From Mercurialis annua (taxonomy: Eukaryota > Streptophyta > Magnoliopsida > Malpighiales > Euphorbiaceae), in contig NC_065571.1 in NCBI RefSeq assembly GCF_937616625.2, positions 44,997,651 to 45,061,650 of the forward strand: 64,000 nucleotides of DNA, read 5' to 3'. The translations under genes and the position numbers were made by a program. Positions 42,284 through 56,735 of the stretch are shown here, piece after piece (position 1 is the stretch's first letter; each line of letters opens with the position of its first letter). The notes under the pieces were generated by a model. The model saw nothing but the letters and a program-made list of their open reading frames with translations, made no database searches and was not told the origin of the DNA.

Positions 42284-44515
42284 AAGTTATAGCTCAAATG
42301 GTATGAGTTATAGCAATGATTTATAAGCGTTGAACAGTAAATTGTTGGGCTTTTTATATGTTTTACGGGTTTTTTCAGCCCAATATCTTTTATACGGGTC
42401 AAACAATTTCTTTACTTTTTATACCAGATTTTATTACTTTGTTGACCTAGAATTTTAAATTCTTCTCTTTTTTACGAACTTCCTTCTCTTAGCTCTGAAT
42501 TGGCGGTTTCTTTTTCTTTTTTCTCTGAAAATAGCGGTTTCTTTTCTTCTTCTCCGCACGATTCTTCTTCTGATAGTCGTCGCTCTTCATCAAGTCTCAG
42601 TGCCGCTCCACTCCCGCCTTCATTGCGCCGTCGTCGTTCTCTTATTTTTGTGTTTTCTTTTTCAGATCTGGATCGGAATTTATTGTCAGAAGGAAGAATA
42701 GATATCAGAAGTTTTTAATGATTTTAAAAAGGTTTTTAAAGGCATATGATCAGATTTTGAGACAAAAAGATTCACTGTTCTTCTTCTTCTTCTTTTTCAT
42801 TTTCAGACCTAGAAATTGTTTTATTAACTGTTTTTAATTCACAATAATTTTGTTACCATTAAACATGTGTAAAGATTATCTTTAAGGAATGTAATACTAA
42901 TTTTCATGTACATAAAATAATTTTATGATTTTATGGAATGAAAATATATTATTTCTGCAGTTTTACTATGTTTGGTTATATTTCTGCATTTTTTAATTCT
43001 GCAGCACGATTTGTTGATGGTGGTAGATTAATAAAATTATTGTAATGTTTCAGTGTTGTTGATTTTATGTTAATTATATGTTAATAATCAGTTGATATTT
43101 ATTGATTTTAACATTGACAAATAAGATAATGATGTCCGTAAAATAAACTAAAAAAATAAAAATTTAACTAAGACTGGATAATGATATGTTAGCATTGGAA
43201 AAGAAGACAAATAAAGATGTTGAATTATTGTAATGTTACAATGTTGAAATTGTGTTGATTTTCGGTTAATATTTTGTTGATTTTAACATTGGTGAAAAAG
43301 ACAATAATGATATTGAATTATTATAATGTCACAATATTGATCTTGTGTTGATATTGTGTTGATGTTATGTTGATATCAACATATGTAATAAACTAACTGA
43401 TTCAAATTTTTCAATCTTTTTTATACTAATTTTTATTTTTTCAACATTTTTTCAATTTAATTTCAATTTTTTTATTTTATTTTCACATATAATGTGTTTT
43501 TTTTCGTTGATGATAAAATCAACTAAATATCAACATAATATTAACGCAATATCAACATAAGATTAACATTGTAACACCATAATAATTTAACATCATTATT
43601 TTCTTTTTCACAAATACTAAAATTAACAAAATATCAACCGAAAATTAACACAATGTCAACACTGTATCATTTCAATAATTCAACTTCGTTATTTGTCTTC
43701 TTCCATAATGATACCATATCATTATCTAGTCTCAATCTAATTTAATTTAATTTTTTAGTTTATTTCACAGACAATATTATTTTATTTGCCAATGTTAAAA
43801 TAAAAAAAAATAAGTTGATAGCAACATAATATCAACATAAAGTCAACATAAAATCAAAAACACTGTGATATTACAATAATTCAGCAATCAATCATCATCA
43901 ATAAATCGTTCTGCAGAATTAAAAAAACGCAGAAACACAAGAAAAATGCAGAAATAACATAATTTTATTACATAAAATCACAAAATTATTCTACATAACA
44001 TGAAATGAGTATTAGATTCTCTAAAGATACTCTTTTATACATGTTTAATGGTGAAAAAACAGTAAACAATTAACAAATTACAGATATGAAAATAAAAAAA
44101 AAGAACAAAAAAATTCAAATCTGAAATCAAAATGATAAAAGAAAGATGACGGCGAGACGAAGACGGAACGGCGGAGGCAGAACGATGGAGGTGGAACAAT
44201 GGAAGAGAAACGATGGAAATGGAACAGCGGAGGCGGATTGGTGTGAAGAACAAAAGGTGAGTTGAGAGAGAGAAAGGAGAGAGAAAATTGAGGAGAGAGA
44301 AAAATATTTGGTTTATGAGGATTTGATTTGGAGTAGAAAATATATTTTTTCCGTATAAAAGTAATGATCTCCAGCGTGGATGGTAGTTTTCATATTGAAA
44401 ACTCTTACCCGTATAAAATATATTTTTGCAAATATTAGATGTTTATGTAAAAAGCCCTAAATTGTTAGGTTGTGGGTTCGATTTCTCCCACAAGCACTTT
44501 CTCCTCCCCAAATTA
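42284..44515 (+). mobile_element. tRNA-derived SINE split by a foldback element
   Basis: The left part (42284-42346) has a textbook A box, TAGCTCAAATGG. The right part (44467-44515) has the B box GGTTCGATTTC and CTCCCACAAGC. The insertion 42347-44457 falls between the boxes. Joined, it matches the SINE at 16436. Confidence 0.7.
42347..44457. mobile_element. Foldback Mutator-like element, 2.1 kb
   Basis: Ends are GGGCTTTTTATATG and its partner TTATGTAAAAAGCCC. The 9-bp duplication TAAATTGTT is exact (42338-42346 and 44458-44466). The two halves are inverted copies over most of their length: for example 42864-43070 and the complement of 43880-44045 both read CATGT...TTCTGCA...AATTCTGCAG. The centre (43100-43860) holds words like TTGATATTATGTTGAT in both orientations. 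It includes a CGCC-rich block in each arm (42560-42640 and 44150-44235). No coding region. Confidence 0.85.
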
Positions 44516-44529
44516 TTAAAAAAACTATA

Positions 44530-45126
44530 ATGTATATAAAAAGCAAGGTAGGTAATTGTTTATTATAAAAACTTTAATTTAAAATAATATTATTAATTTA
44601 AAATTTTGTCCACTTTGAAATATAGTATATATTCATAATCATTTTATAGAAAAATTTATCAGTCTGCAACTTATAAGTAAGCAGCATGTATTCATTAAGA
44701 GAGAAAAGAAAATGGTCCAAAAGTAATGGTTGAGCAGAGACAATCATCAAACGCGGTTTTGAATATTAGATAAAGGGAAAAAATGTTATCGGTGTGTCTT
44801 TTGCTCAACAGCCACATCTTAATTACCTAAATCCACCGCCGCCCTCTCTTATCCAGTCGGTGACACAATTCTTTACAGAATTTATATTCTTTGTGCTTAA
44901 TAGGTATCAAATTTGAAAGGACACTGAACCATATGAAAATTTTAAAATTAATATAAAATATTAAATTCTGTAAACTATTAAAGTTTTTTTAAATTATAAA
45001 AATATCACTAAATAATTTTTTTTACAAAATGGTCACTGAACCATATATTTTGTTACAAAAATGTTTCCGTTGTTACGAAAAAAACACTAAACTTTTCGTG
45101 AATTACAAAAAAGTCATTGGATTATA
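44530..45126. other. AT-rich repeat debris, no gene
   Basis: Short phrases such as CACTGAACCATAT recur (about 44925 and 45035), typical of old non-coding transposon sequence. It continues on the far side of the mariner-type insertion at 45127-45889. Confidence 0.4.
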
Positions 45127-45889
45127 CTCTCTCCGTTCCTTATTATTTGACGTTTTAGACATTTCATGATATTCCAAATTGAATGACGTTTTAGACATTT
45201 CATGATATTCCAAATTGAATGACGTTTTGGATATTAACACCACCTTTTACCTAAAATGACTTTTATTTTCAAAAGACTATTTTTCTTTTCAAAAGATATC
45301 TTCTCTCTAAATCTTTTTACTATACATTTTCAAGAGTTTTATTAAAGAGAGCTTTAACTACGTATTGATTAATCTTCATCCATTTAATTTCTTTTTTCTA
45401 ACTTTCATTAATTTTCTTAATTCCTTCAAATCTGAAGGGTGATTGTAGATCTGTTAATGGCGGCGGTTGATTTGGAGGTGGTGGTGGACGATGGAGGTCT
45501 GATGGATGAGTTTTGGTAAGATGGTGATGGCCAAACATTAAAAGCTGAGACCCAAATGATAAAAGAAAACCAGATTTATTATTTTGCTGGTTTTGGATTT
45601 AAAATTGAGTTAAGAAAAAGTTCAAACATTGTTATTAGATCTGAAACTCAATGAAGAAGAAAGGAGCAAACTAAAAATGAGTGAAATATTGAGCAGTAAT
45701 GGCAGACCTTAATAATGGCAGAAGAAGGTTATACGTTGTTTTGCAATTTTGCTATGAAAAAATATTGATACTATAAATACTGACAAAGCTGCAGTAAGGC
45801 ATTCTAGGAAGTTTTGTGTATATTAAATGATTCCTTAATCTGTGTGCACATGCCTAAAACGTCATTTAATTAGGAATGGGTTATGGGAG
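45127..45889. mobile_element. Long Stowaway/mariner-type non-autonomous element
   Basis: Left end CTCTCTCCGTTCCTTATTAT, right end complement near ATTAGGAATGGGTTATGGGAG, bordered by TA (45125-45126 and 45890-45891). At 763 bp it is long for a Stowaway. It has an internal tandem duplication of GACGTTTTAGACATTTCATG (about 45151 and 45185). Non-coding. Confidence 0.75.
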
Positions 45890-46010
45890 TACCTTTTATT
45901 ATAAAAAAGTCAATAAACTATATTTTAGGCTTGCCACGTAAGCAAAAATGTTGTGTTTTCATGAAAATGGTACGTTTTATATAGGTGAACGCTTTTATAA
46001 TAAAAAAAAT

Positions 46011-46290
46011 GGGTTAATTCCATATAAAATCACCACCTTTATACATTTTCTCATTTTAATCACGTCATTTAAAAAGTGTCAAATAAAATCACGTCCTTTA
46101 CCGGTGGGTCTGTCTTACAGACCCACCTTGCAGGCCCACCACGGCGGTGTGTCTGTTGGTGGGTCTGTGAGAACAGACCCACCATCACCGGTGGGTCTGT
46201 GACAGATCCACTGGTGATGTGACAGACCCACCGGTGATGGGTTTGTCATTTTTGGACAGACCCACCACCATGGTGGGTCTGAATTTTTGA
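46011..46290. repeat. One MITE arm followed by GC-rich palindromic minisatellite
   Basis: 46011-46100 begins GGGTTAATTCCATATAAAAT and matches the left arm of the hairpin MITE at 22409. From 46105 to 46290 it changes to copies of GGTGGGTCTGT and its complement ACAGACCCACC in both orientations, about 12 in all. The matching right MITE arm was not found. Confidence 0.65.
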
Positions 46291-46894
46291 TTAATTTTTT
46301 TTTTCTGAAATTATGTTGAAAAATTATTCCAGCGGTCGGTTTTTCGTATGTGTCTTAGTGGCGGCCGATTTTTGATTGATTAAAATTAATTAAAATAACG
46401 GGAATTTTTTTTAATATTATAATGTTGAGATAATTGAAATATGAATTTTAGTAATTAATTTGATTTATTTGGTTTGATTAAGTTGGGTTAGTGAATGTGC
46501 CATGTGAGCAAATTTTGCTGAGTTGTAGGTGACATGGATGACATGTGGGCAACAATTTCGGTTCGATTCAAAAATGGCTACAATTGACACATAACATATA
46601 AGATTTGGCTAAATCTGGTGGTTTTTAAAGGTTTGGCTAAATCTGACTCGAGACGCAAAGGTCTGACATTTTTTGGTGAATAAACTTTTTTTATTTGAAT
46701 GTTTTTTAGTTTGTTTTTTTATATTAGACATAATTACTAATGACAATGAATATTTGTTTTATATTTCAATTTTGAAATGGTATAATAATATTAAATATTT
46801 AGATTTTTTTATTTTCTAATATTTTTTTTTATGTTTTAATTAAATAATTATAATATTATTTGACAGACAAATTAGTATCATATAGAAAATTAAA

Positions 46895-47324
46895 ACTGTC
46901 GCTATTTAATTGGGATGAAATTTGTCCTTATTTAATTGAGATGAAATTTGTCCCTGGCGGATGGGATGAAAGTCATCCCTGTTAATTAGGGACGAAAATC
47001 ATCCCCAAAAACGGGGACAAATGTCGTCCTTGTTAATTAGGGATAAAAGTCGTCCTTATAAATTGGGGACAAAAATTGTCCCTATTAAATGAGGACAATA
47101 TTGGTCCCTATTTAAGGGGATGATTTCGTCCCTAAATTTAGGGACAATAATCGTCCCCAAAATGGGGACAACTTTACTTTTTTGGTCCCCGCAAGAATAG
47201 GGGACGCAGGCAATAGGGACAAATTCAGGGGACCAATTTAATTGTCCCCTAAAGAATAGAGGACTATTTTTTAAAGATAAGAGGACCATTTTTCTAATCC
47301 CCTTACATCCTTTTTTTAGTAGTG
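46895..47324. mobile_element. CACTA (En/Spm-type) transposon end
   Basis: Read on the minus strand it begins CACTACTAAAAAAAGG (ends at 47324), a typical CACTA terminus. The next 400 bp is crowded with GGGACAA/TTGTCCC and GGGACGA/TCGTCCC subterminal motifs in both orientations, the presumed transposase-binding array. The opposite terminus was not found, so it appears truncated near 46895. Confidence 0.75.
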
Positions 47325-47526
47325 ATTTTGTAGTTTCTGTATAGTTCAGTACCCTCCCAAATTTAATATATGTGCTCGATAACAGCATACTTGTTTTTTT
47401 TATAAGATTATTCTAAATTAAAAAATTCATGTACTACTTTTTTGGTACAACAAATATGCTTTTTAATATAAATAACATCATCGTAGAAAATTTGTTGGAT
47501 AGATAACATCTTATGGATAAAGAGTT

Positions 47527-47868
47527 TGAAACGAATAATGAAAACTTAATCTTTATTGATAATTAAAGGATTGAGTTTACAAGAACCACTGACTTTATAT
47601 TTATAGTGAAGGTTTATAGCTAGCTAAAGAAACTAACTAATCTAATCAATTACTCCTAACAGAATAACTAATACACACACAATGAGTGTGACTTTACACA
47701 CGTGGCATAAGTTCTTCTTGGAGCATGCTGAAGGAATCCACACGAGGAGTGCATGAGGTGAATGAGCTAATCATCTTCAAGAGGCTGGATGATAAATTCC
47801 TTCTGTTGCAAGAAATTCTGTTATAACAGAATCCGGTCTGTTATACTAGAAAGCAGTATGCTGTGAGA
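47527..47868 (-). repeat. Copia LTR (3' LTR in element sense)
   Basis: 342 bp. It pairs with 52615-52955 at roughly 95% by eye. A C-rich run (47870-47875), the complement of the polypurine tract, adjoins its inner edge. Confidence 0.9.
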
Positions 47869-47887
47869 GCCCCCCTCAAGCTGGAGC

Positions 47888-50800
47888 TTACATGTTATGG
47901 AGGCCAAGCTTGGACACATTAAAAGAGAACAAAGCTGGAGGTAAGGGCTTTGTAAGACAATCTGCAAGCTGATTCTCTGAGCTATCTGAAAGCAAATGCA
48001 GCAAACTAGAAGCTAGTTTCTCTCTGATGATATGACAATCAATGTCAATATGTTTAGAACGCTCATGATAGATTGTATTTTTAACCAATTGTATAGCAGA
48101 CTGATTATCACAGAAAACTTGAGCTGGCAATGGCAATGAACTGTGGAAATCTTGTAGAAGATAGGAGATCCATTGCAGTTCACAAGTCAAAGATGCTAGA
48201 GCTCTATATTCAGCCTCAGAACTGGACTTAGAGACTGTAGTTTGCTTCTTGGACTTCCTTAATCTGAAACTCAAAATCCTACATTAATGACTTAATCTTG
48301 AACTGTGGAAATCAAAGATGTGCCTAGAAAAACACAAAATCCAGAAATTGATCTTCTAGTATTAACACATGATGCCCAATCTGAATTTGAGAAGGCCTTG
48401 ATTTGCAGAGAAGAGGTGGAGGAGAAAAATAGACCTTTGCCAGGAGATGATTTCAGATATCTCAGAACCCTATGTGCAGCAATAAGGTGAGAAGAAGTTG
48501 GACAATCCAGAAACTGGGAAAGCTATTGGACAGCATAAGAGATGTTTGGCCTGGTGACACAAAGATACACAAGCTTGCCAACCAATTGTCTATAAGCTGA
48601 ATTATCAGAAAGAGGAGTCCCATCAGACTTATGCAATTTCTTGGATATAATCATTGGTGTGGCAACTGGTTTAGATAACAGAAACCCCATGTCTGAGAGT
48701 AATCAGTAGCATATTTCCTTTGGCAAAGAGAAATACCTTTAGATGACCTGACAACCTCTAAACCAAGAAAATACTTCAAAGGACCAAGATCTTTGATACT
48801 GAATGCAGTGTGTAGTGAAGTTTTGACAGCAGTAATCTCTTCAAGTGTGTTACTGGCAATTATAACATCATCTACATAGACAAGTAATGCAACAAAAGAA
48901 GTGCCAGAACTCTTGATAAAAAGAGATGGATCAGCAGTAGAAGTGTGAAAACCCTGAGAAAGTAAAGAGGCAGTAAGTTTGGCATTCCATTGCCTGCTTG
49001 CTTGCTTTAAACCATATAATGATTTCTGTAGTTTGCAGACTTGACTAGAAGAATCTGCAGTAAAACCAGGGGGAAGAGACATATACACTTCTTCATGCAA
49101 ATCTCCATGGAGAAAAGCATTATTTATGTCAAGCTGATGTAAGTGCCAATTATGAATTGCTGCTAATGCCAACAATGTTCTTACTGTTGTCATTTTAACA
49201 ACAGGAGAGAAAGTATCTAGATAGTCTAAACCTTCCTGTTGTGTATATCCTTTAGCAACTAGTCTTGCTTTGCATCTTTCAAGACTGCCATCTGAGTGAA
49301 ATTTTGTCTTGTAGACCCATTTGCACCCAATAGGTGTCTTACCATAGCAGAATTCCAGCAATCATGCTGTATGGCCTCTCTGTAATTCTTTGGTTCCACA
49401 AAAGTATCAATGTTATGGACAAAAGACTGATAATGGGGAGAAAGTTTAGAATCAGATAGCACATTTGCAAGAACATGAGGACTGGTTGTAGATTTGGTTA
49501 AAGAAGGTGGGAGAGAGACTGGATAATCTCTAAGATGAGAAGGCATGGCACAGGTTCTGGTTGATTTTCTTAGCTCAGGAAAATCAGTTGGTTGAAAAAG
49601 AGAGGATGAAGGTGAAGGTGAGGCAATATTAGCCATCCATGGAGAACCAAAGCCAGGAGGTGATGATGAGATTGAAGAAAAAGAAGGAGAAAGAGAAATA
49701 GGTGGTGGGGTGTATTGGTCCCAAATTGGATCAGAAGCATGAGCGGAAGCAGTATTTGTATCAGAAGGTAGTTGAGAATGAGGGTAGATAGTTTCATAGA
49801 AAACCACATTTCTAGAAACTAATAGCTTTTGGTTTGCAATGCAATAAAGAATGTATCTTTTTGTGGAATTAGGAAATCCTAAAAAAATGCATTTTAAGGC
49901 TCTTGAATCAAATTTACCTCTTGTAGACTCCATAGTGCTAGCAAAGCATAAGCAACCAAAATTCTTTAAATTCTGGAGTACAGGCAGTTTTCCATAGAGA
50001 AGTTCATAAGGAGTCTGATTATGAAGTACTGGTGAAGGAGTTCTGTTTATTAAGTAAGTAGCATGTTGAATGCAGTGTGCCCAGAAATCCATAGACAGTG
50101 AAGATTGGAACTTCAAAGCCCTTCCAACATTCAAGATGTGTTGGTGTTTCCTTTCTGCAATGCCATTTTGCTGAGGAGTATACACACAAGTTGTTTGGTG
50201 TTCTATGCCATGCGTAAGATAAAAAGCAGTATCCATAAACTCTAGACCATTGTCTAATCTGATTATCTTAATCTTCTTTTCAAACTGTGTGAGAACATGA
50301 GCTACAAAGTTGTTTAGATGAATTCTAGTCTCTGATTTGTTTTTTATGAAGAAAATCTAAGTGAAACGTGAGCAATCATCTACCACAGTCAAAAAATATT
50401 TGTAGCCATGCATGGAAGAAGTAGGTACAGGACCCCATATGTCAACATGAATCATATCAAAAATGATTTTAGAAACTGAAGAACTAATGGGAAAAGGTAA
50501 TTTCTTTTGTTTGGCATAATGGCAGACATCACAAGCTTGATGTACAAAATCATTAATAGAAGAATCTATTCTTTTCATCATTCTATGCATTCTAGGAGAT
50601 AGATGTCCTAATCTGCAATGCCATAAGCCTGTATCTGCAGAAACAATGTTTTTGCTGACATTGTTGATACAAAAAGAATTATTAGTAACTACTTTGGTTT
50701 TGTGTTCCTTAACCAATTGATAGAGTCCTTGTCTTTTCTCAGCTAACCCAATCATCCTCCAGGTGGGAAGATCCTGGATAAAACAAGAATCACCATGAAC

Positions 50801-51469
50801 AATTAAACAGATTTGTTTGCTGTTAGTTAACTTACTTGCAGAAATCAAGTTGAAGCTAAATTGAGGAACAAGCAGAACATTATGCAGTATGAGTGCAGAT
50901 GATATAGGTACTGTTCCCATATGAGTTACTTTAATAAGGTCTCCATTAGGCAATTTAACATGTACATCAGTCACTGCTTTTGAATCAGTGAATGAATTAA
51001 AATCACAAATGATGTGATCTGTGGCTCCTGTGTCAAGAATCCATAGGTCTTTAAAGTTTTTGCTATCAGTTTGGCAAGAACAGACAATACCTGGAGTTGG
51101 ACTCTTGAAAGTTGCAGTTAAAGAATTAACTTGAGAAGGCTCAGCAACTTGAGTATGTGTACCAGCATTCTGAGGTTGAATGCGAGACATTATCTTCTGA
51201 TATTGATCAGGAGTGAAGGGAAAAATGGTATTTGTGTTGAAGTTGTCATTTGCAGATGACATGGGAATTTGTTGATGGAAGTTACCAATACTAGGTATCA
51301 TGTGCTGTGAATGATAGAAGTTGTTCATAGAGGCATTATCATCAAGAGCGGTATTTTTCATTCCTGCATGAGCATAAATAATTTTTCTCCTTTTTGTATT
51401 TAGACTAGTAACCTGGGGGAAAACCATGTTTTCTGTAACAAATATCAAGAGAGACCACAAAATGAACAT
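47888..51469 (-). pseudogene. Copia pol remnants: protease, integrase, RT, RNase H
   Basis: 51469-50357: protease DTGATDH, then pre-integrase HCRLGHLSPRMH and integrase start HVDIWGPVP. 50236-49259: rest of integrase (YTPQQNGIAERKHQH). 49361-48651: reverse transcriptase ([22 protein letters not shown] catalytic box). 48274-47888: RNase H (KSSSEAEYRALASL, CDNQSAIQL, ADCLTKPLP). The first two are in one frame with a stop between them. RT and RNase H are each shifted. The segment 48290-48650 between RT and RNase H is decayed. No functional polyprotein can be made. Confidence 0.9.
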
Positions 51470-52356
51470 AATTTTCCCTTGTTTGGTGGAAAAGCAAATC
51501 CAGGTTTGTTGTAACTTCCCCTGTATGTAGAAGTTCCTCTACCTCTCACATAATTGATATTGCCTTCATATCCAGGATAGCAATTTCCTTCATATCCAGA
51601 GAAGTTAGAATTCTCTGTTGTCTCATACTCAGCTTCTTGTGAATTATACAAATAGCTTCTAGCAGCAGCAAATGCACTTATATCACCAGTGCTATGCTTA
51701 GGAGCAGAGAATTGTCTCTCATGTTGTATAACAAGAGAGCAAACCTTGTTTATTGGAGGTAGAGGCTCAGACATTAAAATCTGAGATCTAACATGAGAGA
51801 AACTTTCATTAAGCCCTTTTAAGAACCTAATTACTTGATCATTAGACAGATTAGTCTTCAATGTATTCAACACTGCACAGCAACATTTTGGATTGCAAAT
51901 GCACATAGGAAATGGTCTTAGGCTTACCATTTCATCCCAAAGAATTTTCAGATGTGTGTAATATTCTATAACAGAAGAAGTATTCTGTTGAAGGGAATAA
52001 ATTTCCTCATGTATATCACCAATTCTATAACTGTCTCCCTGAGAGAATCTATCTCTGAGATCATTCAAAATATCTAAAGCATTGTCTAAGCAAGAAATAC
52101 TTTCAGCAATTGTAGGTGTTTCAGACCTGTAAATCCAAGACATCACCATTGTATTGCATCTCTCCCAGACTTCAAACATTGGATCATCCCTTGCATAAGC
52201 TTGAATTGATCCATCAACGAATTTGTACTTGTTCTTAGATAACAGGGCCATTTTCATTGATCTCTGCCATTTGTGATAGTTTCCTCCATTAAGAAGAAAA
52301 GATACTAGCACCAGAGAAGGATTTTCTCCTGGATGCAAGAAAAAAGGACTTGCCAT
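51445..52356 (-). pseudogene. Copia gag remnant
   Basis: 303 codons are open, from MASPFFLHPGENPSLVLVSF through the typical LLNGGNYHKWQRSMKMALLS and the UBN2-type gag core. It ends at CSFCGLS where a CCHC knuckle should continue. The downstream pol frame (51469) overlaps in another frame, so a frameshift sits inside the zinc knuckle. Confidence 0.88.
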
Positions 52357-52602
52357 AGGCTAATCACCTCTGTAGTTCATATTCGCCATTAGAGCAAAGA
52401 AAACGAAGAAAAGAAATCAATTACTGATTAGAGAAGATAATGAAAGAAGGAAGAAGAATCAATTACTGATTCTTTATCAAGAGAAAGTAATCATTGATTA
52501 AAGAAGATCTGATCAATTACCGATTCAATCAAATAGTGTTTGGTAGGTGAGAAAAGAAAATCTGAGAAAAAGTAACTGCCTTTGAAAGAGAGAACATTTC
52601 AA

Positions 52603-52614
52603 GCTCTGATACCA
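52603..52614 (-). other. Copia primer binding site
   Basis: TGGTATCAGAGC on the minus strand, directly after the LTR end, complementary to initiator tRNA-Met. Confidence 0.85.
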
Positions 52615-52955
52615 TGAAACGGATAATGAAAACTTAATCTTTATTGATAATGAAAAGATTGAGTTTACAAGAACCATTCACTTTATATTTATAGTGAAGG
52701 TTTATAGTTAGCTAAAGAAACTAACTAATCTAATCAATTACTCCTAACAGAATAACTGCTACACACACAATGAGTGTGACTGTACACACGTGGCATAAGT
52801 TCTTCTTGGAGCATGCTGAAGGAATCCACATGAGGAGTGCATGAGGTGAATGAGCTAATCATCTTCAAGAGGCTGAGATGATCAATTCCTTCTGTTGCAA
52901 GAAATTCTGTTATAACAGAATCCAGTCTGTTATACCAAAGCAGTATGCTGTGAGA
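52615..52955 (-). repeat. Copia LTR (5' LTR in element sense)
   Basis: 341 bp, paired with 47527-47868 and followed by the target duplication GAGTT. Confidence 0.9.
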
Positions 52956-52960
52956 GAGTT

Positions 52961-53023
52961 CTCCCTCCGTTCTTTTTTGAATATCCACTTTTCAAGGCTT
53001 TTTTTATTTTAAAATAATTGTCC
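52961..53023. mobile_element. Stowaway end fragment
   Basis: CTCCCTCCGTTCTTTTTTGA is a Stowaway terminus. No partner end is present. It abuts the Copia target duplication on the left and NUDT3 exon sequence on the right. Confidence 0.6.
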
Positions 53024-55514
<2,491 letters not shown>

Positions 55515-56735
55515 AGGAAATGTTACTGTGTTCGAGCATGGAGTTCGGGCAGCTTTCTTGCCCATGCAGATCAAATAAATGGAAATAATTTGAATTGTGG
55601 CTTCTCTAGCCAATACTTGTTAAATTACTGAGAAAATTGGACAGTGGCATAATCATTTCCATTGTTTTCACTTTTCATCAATAAATCCAGCACTCTTGAC
55701 GGGTTTCTTTAATGTTTACAGAAATAAATCTAGAACAGTTGACTATAAATGTGCAAATTACTTCAGCTTGTCAAGTTTCTAGAATTATCATAAAAAGGAT
55801 CTCGTGGATCGTATTGTTTTCTTACATTAATTCGTATTCGGCTCAGATTTATGGAAAATCCCCATGTTTTCTCCCCAAACATATCATTTTGACTTTGATA
55901 ATAATTATTTCGAGCTGTTTTATCGAGACTCATGAGCTCCAAAAAGGTGCAACGGATGACAAAGCTTGCTGCACAGACTCCCTCTGAGGTATCTATGCAC
56001 ACAACAACAAGCTTTCGAGAAAATGCAAATCTCATCCCTTCAGCGAAATGCAGCAAAAAAACAATTCACAATCTATAAAAACCAACAAAAATTTCACTAT
56101 TGTCTACTTTTACTCTTCAGCCTAAAGTCTTGAAATTAAATATGATCACTGCACATAAAAGATTTCTCTAGCATTTAATCATACTTATCATATCACATAC
56201 TTTTTTCAGTACTCTTATTACAGCAACAAGAACAGGAACATAAACGCCCTATGTCCTGTCTTGAACTCAATTCCCACATTGAATGTTGATGTAAATTTTT
56301 AGTCTGCTTTAAACTTGTTCAGGGAATTTATCAAAGTTTTTTGTTTGCTCAATCATATGCATGATTGACTTTCAACCAAACCAACCCTAAACATAATAAT
56401 GTGATTTTTCAACTTGGGAACACATTTTCTGTTAAATGAGTTTTTCTAAAAGAACTGTTATATTAACAGTTTGATTAATCAGCTTGGCACACATTCCTAG
56501 TGTAATTCTTATTTCTTTCAGTTCATAAAATTGATTTAAACCTTTAGATGTTCACTCCCATTGTACTTGTACAGGAAGAATACAGTTATAGCAGATGATA
56601 ATTATGGCCATGTCTGAACAAGCTGACTGCAAAATGAATTTACAGTCAACTTTGACATAATTATATATTTGATTAACAAGCTACAAAAGATCATATCAAG
56701 CCAGTGATCTTATTTATTGGTTGGTAATCTACGGA
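55515..56735. other. Intergenic between convergent genes, nothing recognised
   Basis: It holds the 3' flanks of the NUDT3 remnant and of SLX1. Short ORFs on both strands have no recognisable content. Confidence 0.4.

Larger units (their letters stand above)
47527..52955 (-). mobile_element. Decayed Ty1/Copia retrotransposon
   Basis: 5429 bp with LTRs at 47527-47868 and 52615-52955. The 5-bp target duplication GAGTT is exact (47522-47526 and 52956-52960). The PBS TGGTATCAGAGC (52614-52603 on the minus strand) matches initiator tRNA-Met, as usual for plant Copia. Domain order on the minus strand is gag, protease, integrase, reverse transcriptase, RNase H, which is Copia order. Several frameshifts make it non-autonomous. 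The LTRs start TCTCAC rather than TG. Confidence 0.93.

Noticed and set aside
42500..42718. Ser-rich ORF of 72 codons
   Set aside because: Lies in one arm of the foldback element, with a diverged inverted copy in the other arm. Low complexity.
48305..48490. 61-codon plus-strand ORF inside the Copia element
   Set aside because: Opposite strand of the decayed region between RT and RNase H. No independent signal.
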